In this document: piece by piece, positions 6,332 through 11,748 of the stretch
How the letters are laid out: every line of letters begins with the position of its first letter
Numbering within the stretch: position 1 is the first letter of the stretch
DNA from: Gemmatimonadota bacterium
GTDB lineage: Bacteria > Latescibacterota > UBA2968 > UBA8231
Length of the DNA stretch: 11,748 nucleotides
Assembly: GCA_028875335.1 (NCBI GenBank)
Contig: JAPPEF010000397.1
Location: forward strand, 1-11,748
Direction of reading: 5' to 3'
Program-made: the position numbers and the translations under genes
Notes under the pieces: model-generated
The model's database searches: none
What the model was told of the DNA's origin: nothing
What the model saw: the letters and a program-made list of their open reading frames with translations, nothing else

Positions 6332-7510
6332 ATGACCACGCTCTACCGCACCATCCTAGTCGCTGGCTTCATGGCCACTGCCAGCCTCGCCGATATTGAC
6401 CTTCAGCGCATGCAGCGCGACATCCGCATCATGGAGGGGGTGCTCTCCAACGAAAATCTGTATTACGACGTGCCTGATGGTGCTAACTTCCGCGCCCGCG
6501 GCCTGTACCTCGATGGCTATGGGGTGCTCTTTGTGGCGACCGGCCCAGCATCCGGGACGGAGAGATGGGACAAAAAGTTATCGCAAGCAGAATTACTGGC
6601 TGCAACCCGCGACCTGCTCGCCGAATTTCTGGGCGACTATGCCGGGACCATCGGCCAACTCGACCAAGACGACCGGATAACGGTCTGCTATCAGCCTAAC
6701 TGGCCCCCACGTCCCGCCGTCGCAGATACCGTGTCTTTCGACCTTTCCAAGCAAGTCGAAGCGATACCTGAACTTAGGGGGAGCCGCTTCGATCTTAAAG
6801 AATTAGTCGTGGCTGTGGCTGTTCCCGACTCTTTAAATGCGAAGTTCCATTTCTCAATTAACGACGAGCAAATCGCAACGATAGCTAAAGCGCGAGAATA
6901 CCTACAGGAGTCCCTAGAGAAGCTGGTAGCGGGGGGCCAAATCGACAAGTCGCTAGCGGAGGCAGTCGGAGAAGCAGATTCTCCAGTCAAAGTTCACGTC
7001 CGCTTCTATAACCTACACTCCGCTGCAATCGCGGCCACCGTCAAAAAATCTGCTATTGACGCCTTTCGCGAGGGGCGGATCGACTCGGCTACTTTCCGCC
7101 AGCGCATCGCCTTTGCCGAGTACGAGGATTTGAGGAAAATCGACATCATGGCTGGCATCCTCGACCAAGCCTTTAGGGACGGCTCGTATCCTCCCTGGTC
7201 ACGCATCCAACGCACTTTGGGAATGTATCAGCCGGACGTAGGTGCCCTATTTTTTATTAGTGACCCAATACGCGTTGCCAACCCTTTGCCTCGCGCTTCT
7301 GTCAAAGCCAGAACCGTCGAAGCCTTCGCCGACTACGGCGCGACCCTCCGCCAAGTCCAGTCCGATGAGCACGTCATCGTCGAATATCGCTCTCCCTTCT
7401 CCGCCCGCAGCGCACTGCTCAAGGTGCCCAAGTCCGCCATTGACGCCTATGCCCGCGGCGACTTGGATCTCGATGCCTTCCGCAAAAAGGCGTTGTGGGA
7501 AACGCAGTAA
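6332..7510 (+). CDS. Exported protein with internal repeats, third gene of the sigma-factor operon
   Basis: I cannot assign this 392-residue protein to a known family. It starts with a typical signal peptide (MTTLYRTILVAGFMATASLA, then DIDLQ). An AGGAGA at 6321-6326, overlapping the anti-sigma stop codon, gives a good ribosome binding site. Two kinds of repeat are visible. Type A is at 33-71 (IMEGVL, GLYLDGYGVLFVATG) and 272-311 (IMAGIL, LGMYQPDVGALFFISD). Type B is at 216-261 (KKSAIDAFREGRIDSATFR) and 345-389 (PKSAIDAYARGDLDLDAFR), with a diverged copy near 111-145. The protein thus looks like a duplicated domain. There are no Cys pairs, metal sites or membrane helices after the signal. Its place behind an anti-sigma factor suggests an envelope-located effector or sensor of that pathway. 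The middle of the gene has clearly lower GC than its surroundings. Confidence 0.85.
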   Translation: MTTLYRTILVAGFMATASLADIDLQRMQRDIRIMEGVLSNENLYYDVPDGANFRARGLYLDGYGVLFVATGPASGTERWDKKLSQAELLAATRDLLAEFLGDYAGTIGQLDQDDRITVCYQPNWPPRPAVADTVSFDLSKQVEAIPELRGSRFDLKELVVAVAVPDSLNAKFHFSINDEQIATIAKAREYLQESLEKLVAGGQIDKSLAEAVGEADSPVKVHVRFYNLHSAAIAATVKKSAIDAFREGRIDSATFRQRIAFAEYEDLRKIDIMAGILDQAFRDGSYPPWSRIQRTLGMYQPDVGALFFISDPIRVANPLPRASVKARTVEAFADYGATLRQVQSDEHVIVEYRSPFSARSALLKVPKSAIDAYARGDLDLDAFRKKALWETQ

Positions 7511-7519
7511 AGTGATTTT

Positions 7520-7548
7520 TTGGCAGGGCGGCAGCCAATCGCTATATT
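7520..7548 (+). promoter_or_regulatory. Strong sigma70-like promoter for the E1-alpha/E1-beta/E2 operon
   Basis: TTGGCA (7520-7525, five of six consensus bases) and TATATT (7543-7548, five of six) are separated by the ideal 17 bp. The expected transcription start, 6-8 bases after the -10, falls at 7554-7556, on or just before the ATG at 7556. There is no Shine-Dalgarno, so a leaderless mRNA is likely. The -35 sits inside a TTGGC-N9-GCCAA inverted repeat (7520-7538) that could serve as an operator. Confidence 0.65.
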
Positions 7549-7555
7549 CGCCGCC

Positions 7556-8554
7556 ATGCCTACCTCAACCGAAGCAGTTCTGCCCGACAAGGATACCTGT
7601 CTGGCGCTCTATCGCCAGATGTTGGTCATCCGCCGCTGTGAAGAGCAGCTTGCCCGGTCTTACCAAGCTGGTCTGATCCCCGGTGCCTGCCACACGTACG
7701 TCGGCGAGGAAGCCATTGCCACCGGTGTTTGCGCCCATCTCAACGACGACGACGCGGTCTTTAGCACGCATCGCGGCCACGGCCACGCCCTCGCCAAAGG
7801 CGTACCGCCCAAGGAGCTGATCGCCGAGCTTTTCGGCAAAGCCACGGGCTGCTCGCAGGGACGCGGTGGCTCCATGCACCTTTTCTCGCCGCAAGTGGGG
7901 ATGATGGGTACCAGCGGCATCGTCGGTCCCTGCATCCTCCAAGCCGCTGGCGCTGGCTACTCCTTTAAACTCTTGGGCGTCCCCAAGGTCGGCGTGGCGT
8001 TCTTTGGCGACGGAGCGGTAGCCAACGGCGCCTTCCACGAGGGCATCAACCTAGCGACCAACTGGCAATTGCCGGTGCTCTTCGTCTGCGAAAACAACCT
8101 CTATGCCACGGAAGTGGCCTTTGTCGATACCACCCGCAATCCGCAGGTGGCCAACCGCGCCGCAGCCTACGGACTACCCGGCATCGCCGTCGATGGCAAC
8201 GACGTAGCTGAGGTGTACGCGGTAGCTGGCGAAGCGATAACCCGCGCGCGCCAAGGCGGCGGCCCGACCCTCATTGAGTGCAAGACCTACCGCACCCGGC
8301 CCCACGCCGAGGGAATGCGCGACGGGGGTTACCGCTCCACCGAGGAAATCGACGAGTGGAAAAAGCGCGATCCCATCTCGGCTTTCGCCCACCGGCTGCT
8401 AGAGGCAGGCCACGCCCGCCAAGAAGAACTCGACGCGATTGCGGCGGACGTCACCGCGCTGATCGCCGAGGCTCTGCAATTTGCCCACGACAGCCCGTGG
8501 CCCGACCCGTCCACCGTGGCCGACCACGTCTTTAGCCAAAGGGGCGGTGCGTAA
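7556..8554 (+). CDS. 2-oxoacid dehydrogenase E1 component, alpha subunit (pyruvate/acetoin dehydrogenase type)
   Basis: With E1-beta this makes the thiamine-diphosphate enzyme that decarboxylates a 2-oxoacid (or cleaves acetoin) and loads the acyl group onto the E2 lipoyl arm. The 332 residues show HRGHGH (72-77), GRGGSMHLF (103-111), and the thiamine-diphosphate motif from GDG (151-153) to NN (180-181). The flexible loop TYRTRPHAEGMRDGGYR (244-260) carries His250 at the place of the loop histidine of pyruvate dehydrogenase; the usual YHGHSMSD form is altered. Substrate (pyruvate, acetoin or branched-chain) cannot be decided. The ATG at 7556 is chosen over an in-frame TTG at 7520 because the TTG would lie inside the predicted -35 box. 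Its TAA overlaps the E1-beta ATG by one base. Confidence 0.93.
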   Translation: MPTSTEAVLPDKDTCLALYRQMLVIRRCEEQLARSYQAGLIPGACHTYVGEEAIATGVCAHLNDDDAVFSTHRGHGHALAKGVPPKELIAELFGKATGCSQGRGGSMHLFSPQVGMMGTSGIVGPCILQAAGAGYSFKLLGVPKVGVAFFGDGAVANGAFHEGINLATNWQLPVLFVCENNLYATEVAFVDTTRNPQVANRAAAYGLPGIAVDGNDVAEVYAVAGEAITRARQGGGPTLIECKTYRTRPHAEGMRDGGYRSTEEIDEWKKRDPISAFAHRLLEAGHARQEELDAIAADVTALIAEALQFAHDSPWPDPSTVADHVFSQRGGA

Positions 8555-9531
8555 TGCCCGAACTCACGTATGTAGAAGCGGCGCACCAAGCCCTAGCCGA
8601 GGAGATGGCGCGCGACGAGACCATTTTCGTCGTCGGCGAGGGCATTGGTCCGCGCGGTGGCAACTTTAACACCACTACTGGTCTCTTCGATTTGTACGGC
8701 CCGGAACGCTTGCGCGACACCCCGATATGCGAGCGCGGTTTCGTCGGCTTGTGCGCTGGCGCGGCCATGACCGGGACGCGGCCAGTTGTGGATTTCATGT
8801 TCTTGGACTTTATCCTCGATGCGTTCGGCGAACTAATCAACCAGATCGCCAAAATGCAGTACATGAGCAGCGGCCGTCTGAAAATGCCCATCGTCCTGCG
8901 CGGCTGCATTGGCGTCGGCGGCGCGGCCGCCACCCATCACTCGGGCAATTACTATCCGATCTTTACGCATCTGCCCGGATTCAAGGTCGCAGTGCCGTCC
9001 AATCCGTACGACGCCAAGGGCCTGCTCAAGACGGCCCTGCGCGGCGACGATCCAGTCCTTTTCCTCGAACACAAGTCCTTGCTCAACACTCGTGGTGAAG
9101 TGCCAGAAGAGGAGTTCTGCATTCCCTTTGGCCAAGCGGCTGTACGCCGACGCGGTGAGCATCTGACCGTCGTGGCTTTGACGACCATGGTGCCCGAGAC
9201 GCTGCAAGTCGCCGAGGCCCTATCCGGCGAGGGCATCTCGGTTGAAGTGATTGACCCTCGCACTACGTCCCCCCTCGACATTGACACGGTACTCGAATCC
9301 GTCCACCGGACGGGCCGCCTGCTAATCGCCGATGAGACCTTTGCCCCCTGCGGCATGGGCGCGGAAATCGCCGCCGCAGTGGTTGACCGAGCCTTCGACG
9401 ATCTCGACGCGCCGGTGCGTCGCCTCAACGGCGCGCACGTGCCCACGCCGTACAGCGCGCCCCTAGAGGCCGCGATTGCGCCCAACAGGGAGGACATAGA
9501 ACGGGCCATCCGCGACCTGATGGCCGAGTAG
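8554..9531 (+). CDS. 2-oxoacid dehydrogenase E1 component, beta subunit
   Basis: This is the partner of the preceding gene in the alpha2-beta2 thiamine-diphosphate E1 enzyme. The 325 residues contain a transketolase pyrimidine-binding domain (about 1-180) and a C-terminal domain (about 195-320). Glu60 in DTPICERGFVG is where the family has the glutamate contacting the aminopyrimidine of the cofactor. His129 in THHSGNYY matches the active-site histidine of pyruvate dehydrogenase E1-beta. The sequences MQYMSSG (101-107) and NPYDAKGLLKTALR (152-165) are also typical. The start overlaps the E1-alpha stop as TAATG, a strong sign of translational coupling and equal production of the two subunits. 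The catalytic residues look intact, which makes the altered E2 that follows more notable. Confidence 0.94.
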   Translation: MPELTYVEAAHQALAEEMARDETIFVVGEGIGPRGGNFNTTTGLFDLYGPERLRDTPICERGFVGLCAGAAMTGTRPVVDFMFLDFILDAFGELINQIAKMQYMSSGRLKMPIVLRGCIGVGGAAATHHSGNYYPIFTHLPGFKVAVPSNPYDAKGLLKTALRGDDPVLFLEHKSLLNTRGEVPEEEFCIPFGQAAVRRRGEHLTVVALTTMVPETLQVAEALSGEGISVEVIDPRTTSPLDIDTVLESVHRTGRLLIADETFAPCGMGAEIAAAVVDRAFDDLDAPVRRLNGAHVPTPYSAPLEAAIAPNREDIERAIRDLMAE

Positions 9532-9541
9532 GAGCAAGCGC

Positions 9542-10630
9542 ATGGCCGAGGCAATTGCAATGCCCCGCTTGGGATGGACCATGGAGGAGGGCACGCTCGT
9601 TGAGTGGCTCAAAGCCGATGGTGACGCGGTCGAGGCTGGCGAAATTCTCTTTACGGTGGAAAGCGATAAGGCCCTCAACGAGATCGAGACCTTTTCCGGC
9701 GGCATCCTGCGCATCCCCCCGGACGCGCCCCGACCCGGCGATACGGTGCCGGTGGGCACTCTGTTGGGCTATCTGTTGCAGCCCGGCGAGGAAATGCCGA
9801 CCGCGCCGCCTCCAGCTCCTGCCGCAGAGTCGGTTCTAACGCCTGCGGAACCCGCGCCCATAGCAAAACCAGAGCCAGCCCCAACCCCTGCGCCGGCCCG
9901 CTCCGCAGGGCCGACCATCAGCCCCCGCGCTCGGCGCGTGGCTGCGGAGCTTGGGATGGAATGGCGCGCGCTTACAGGCAGTGGGCGCACGGGCCGGATC
10001 GTCGAGCGCGATGTTCGCGCGGCTGCCGCCCGCAGCGGCCAAGCGGTCCCCGCGATTTTGACGACCGAAGCAGACGCAACCGAGTTGGTGACGTTGCGCC
10101 CGCGGCTCAAGGCGGAAGATGCGCCAGCACCTGCGTATCACCATCTGATTGCCAAGCTAGCGGTGGTAGCCTTGGCTGATTACCCCCAGTTGAATGCCGC
10201 GGGTACCGATGCTGTCCACCTCAGTCTCGCCGTAGATACGGGCGATGGTTTGGCGAGCCCGGTTATCCGCGACGCGCATACCAAGAACTGGGCCGAACTC
10301 GCGGCCGAGGCGCGCTCCCTCGCGCTGCAGGTGCGGCGGCGCGCCTTGGAGCCGGAGGCCGTGCAGGGTGGCACCTTTGCCATCGCCAACCTCGGCATGT
10401 ACGGCATTGACGCCTTCACTCCAATCCTCCGCCCTCCCTACCGCGCTGCTTTGGGACTGGGGCGCATTGCCGAGCGGCCGGCCGTGCGAGAGGGCCGCGT
10501 GGTGCCGCGGGCGTTGATATCTTTGAGCCTGACGGTTGAGAGTGGACTGCTCGAAAACGGCGCGGCGGCCCGCTTCCTAGACCGTCTGCGGTCTTTGATT
10601 GAGCGACCCGAATTGGGGCTGCTAGACTAG
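9542..10630 (+). CDS. E2-like subunit of the 2-oxoacid dehydrogenase complex, with catalytic His replaced by Ser
   Basis: E2 proteins carry the acyl group on a lipoyl-lysine and transfer it to CoA. This 362-residue protein has a lipoyl domain (1-80) with the attachment Lys43 in VESDKALNEIE. A Pro/Ala-rich linker (85-122) follows, then a peripheral-subunit-binding domain (125-160, ISPRARRVAAELGMEW to GRIVERDV) and an acyltransferase-like domain (about 168-362; QGGTFAIANLGMYGIDAFTP at 275-294). The active-site motif normally reading DHRVVDG is ESGLLEN at 333-339, so the catalytic His is Ser334 and the Asp is Glu338. The usual helix at the start of this domain (RRAIARRM-like) is missing. The frame is continuous and conserved sequence (AARFLDRLRSLIERP) resumes after the motif, so a frameshift is not the cause. 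AGGAG at 9530-9534 is its ribosome binding site. It may be a lipoyl carrier or scaffold like E3-binding protein rather than an ordinary acyltransferase. Confidence 0.9.
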   Translation: MAEAIAMPRLGWTMEEGTLVEWLKADGDAVEAGEILFTVESDKALNEIETFSGGILRIPPDAPRPGDTVPVGTLLGYLLQPGEEMPTAPPPAPAAESVLTPAEPAPIAKPEPAPTPAPARSAGPTISPRARRVAAELGMEWRALTGSGRTGRIVERDVRAAAARSGQAVPAILTTEADATELVTLRPRLKAEDAPAPAYHHLIAKLAVVALADYPQLNAAGTDAVHLSLAVDTGDGLASPVIRDAHTKNWAELAAEARSLALQVRRRALEPEAVQGGTFAIANLGMYGIDAFTPILRPPYRAALGLGRIAERPAVREGRVVPRALISLSLTVESGLLENGAAARFLDRLRSLIERPELGLLD

Positions 10631-10639
10631 GCGCATTCC

Positions 10640-11748
10640 TCACTCCAGCATCGTCTGCACGGCCATACGCGTGCCGTCAATCCGCACTTGTACCGCTCCG
10701 GTGTGGTCGGTACGCAGCACCCGCGCTCCGTGCGCTACGTAGCGCGCGACGACCTCTGGGGCCGGGTGCTTGAACTTGTTGCCTTCCCCCAGCGACATCA
10801 CCGCTACTGCGGGCGAGACTGCTTCGATAAAAAGTGGCTGCGACGAGGTGCGCGAGCCGTGGTGAGCCACCTTGAGCAAGCGCGCCTGCAACCGCGGTCC
10901 CCAAGCGAGGATCGCCGGGTCGGTTTCCTGCTCTACGTCGCCGGTAAAGAGTACGCGCACGGCTCCGTGCTGCAAGCTAAAGGCCACCGAGCCGTTGTTG
11001 AGGCCAAAAGGGATATTCCCGTCTGTATCGACAAAGTCCGCAGTCGGATGCAGGACGAGTCCCGCGACCCCGCCCAAGCCCACTAAGCTGTCGCCCGCTG
11101 CGACTCGGTGGTAGCGCACGCCCCGCTCGGTGATTAGGTCTTGCAAACGCCGCGCGGTCCACGAGTCATAGACCTGCCCGCTGTCGAGAAAGTGGCCGAC
11201 TTCCATTTGCTCCAACAGGGATACCAGTCCGCCGATGTGGTCGTTGTGCGAATGCGAGGCTACGACGACATCGACCCGCCGGACGCCCATGTAGCGCAAG
11301 AAAGGCAACAGCACTCGTTCGCCGCAGTCGAAATATGCGCTGCGCTCGCCGCCATCGACGACCATGGTTTTGCCGTTGGGGAAGCGCACAAACGCCGCGT
11401 CGCCTTGGCCCACGTCCAAAAAGACGATCTCCAAGTCGCGGGAACGGAGCGCGTAAGTCCATACCGCGACGTTGAGCCAGACGAGCGACGCGAAAATGGC
11501 GGCTTTACACGCCCACGGCCTATGGGGCAAAAGCGGGCCGAGCAGGCAGAGGGCGGCGGCCACTGCGACGAAGAGTACCCCCGGCCGCGGTACGGCCACA
11601 GACGCAAAAGGTAGCGAGGCCCACCACGAGACTAGTTCAATCAGCCCCACGAGGACTAGGTAATTGGCGGCGTTGAACGCGGTGGCGACCCAGGGCAAAA
11701 TCCACCCCGTCAACGCGGCCAGCAGGCCCAAGCCCACGGCGACTGCCA
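10640..11748 (-). CDS. comEC: ComEC/Rec2 competence protein, C-terminal half (runs off right edge)
   Basis: ComEC forms the inner-membrane channel that takes up single-stranded DNA in natural transformation; its C-terminal metallo-beta-lactamase-like domain is thought to degrade the non-transported strand. Counting from the GTG at 11737, about four membrane segments lie in residues 1-97. The beta-lactamase-like domain then starts at EIVFLDVGQGDA (103-114). Metal-site motifs are SHSHNDH (161-167, form HxHxDH), LFTGDV (263-268) and AHHGS (291-295), followed by the DHTGAV end motif (344-349). The frame stays open to the window edge and full ComEC proteins are about 700-800 residues, so the GTG is probably internal and the N-terminal part is outside. 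The gene converges on the E2-like gene with 9 bp between stops and no visible terminator hairpin there. Confidence 0.92.
   Translation of the reverse strand, partial: AVAVGLGLLAALTGWILPWVATAFNAANYLVLVGLIELVSWWASLPFASVAVPRPGVLFVAVAAALCLLGPLLPHRPWACKAAIFASLVWLNVAVWTYALRSRDLEIVFLDVGQGDAAFVRFPNGKTMVVDGGERSAYFDCGERVLLPFLRYMGVRRVDVVVASHSHNDHIGGLVSLLEQMEVGHFLDSGQVYDSWTARRLQDLITERGVRYHRVAAGDSLVGLGGVAGLVLHPTADFVDTDGNIPFGLNNGSVAFSLQHGAVRVLFTGDVEQETDPAILAWGPRLQARLLKVAHHGSRTSSQPLFIEAVSPAVAVMSLGEGNKFKHPAPEVVARYVAHGARVLRTDHTGAVQVRIDGTRMAVQTMLE

Noticed and set aside
7520..7555. TTG start at 7520 adding twelve residues to E1-alpha.
   Set aside because: The TTG would fall within the predicted -35 box, has no ribosome binding site, and the added residues are not family-like.
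10502..10580. Frameshift as an explanation for the altered E2 active-site motif.
   Set aside because: The frame is continuous and family-conserved residues occur immediately before and after the altered motif.
10620..10660. Bidirectional terminator between the E2-like gene and comEC.
   Set aside because: The gap between stop codons is 9 bp and I found no stem-loop with a T-run on either strand.

Overview
This is a GC-rich bacterial window (about 60% or more in most genes) with twelve protein-coding genes packed tightly on both strands. I see no rRNA, tRNA, CRISPR array, transposase, integrase or phage gene. Envelope-type genes (an ECF sigma factor with a membrane anti-sigma factor, and two exported proteins) suggest a diderm bacterium. 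Several genes lack a Shine-Dalgarno sequence while others have good ones, which may indicate an uncultured, non-model lineage. I cannot name the phylum from sequence alone.

Layout. (1) Positions 1-3289, minus strand, transcribed pckA -> ahcY -> mnmA: ATP-dependent PEP carboxykinase, S-adenosylhomocysteine hydrolase, and the N-terminal third of the tRNA 2-thiouridylase MnmA, which runs off the left edge. (2) Positions 3290-3524: a 235-bp divergent intergenic region holding an AT-rich tract, an orphan perfect Shine-Dalgarno sequence, a perfect 7-bp inverted repeat and a degenerate ATCCTG tandem repeat that ends at the next start codon. (3) Positions 3525-5083, plus strand: a GNAT acetyltransferase of the COG3981 type and an unrecognised exported protein. 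(4) Positions 5167-7510, plus strand: an ECF sigma factor, an overlapping anti-sigma factor with a zinc-binding motif and one membrane helix, and an exported protein with internal repeats. Together they look like an envelope-signalling operon, with a candidate ECF-type promoter in front. (5) Positions 7556-10630, plus strand: E1-alpha, E1-beta and an E2-like subunit of a 2-oxoacid dehydrogenase complex, preceded by a strong sigma70-like promoter placed so that the mRNA would begin at or next to the ATG. (6) Positions 10640-11748, minus strand, convergent with the E2 gene: the C-terminal half of ComEC, running off the right edge.

The most interesting point is the E2-like protein. Its lipoyl domain and peripheral-subunit-binding domain are intact, but the acyltransferase active-site motif His-x-x-x-Asp-Gly reads Ser-x-x-x-Glu-Asn, and the start of the catalytic domain is shortened. 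This parallels the non-catalytic E3-binding protein of eukaryotic pyruvate dehydrogenase, where Ser also replaces the His. The complex may therefore use its E2 as a lipoyl carrier or scaffold, or pass its acyl group on in an unusual way. No E3 gene is present in the window. A second point of interest is the sigma/anti-sigma/repeat-protein module, whose downstream exported protein I cannot assign to a family.
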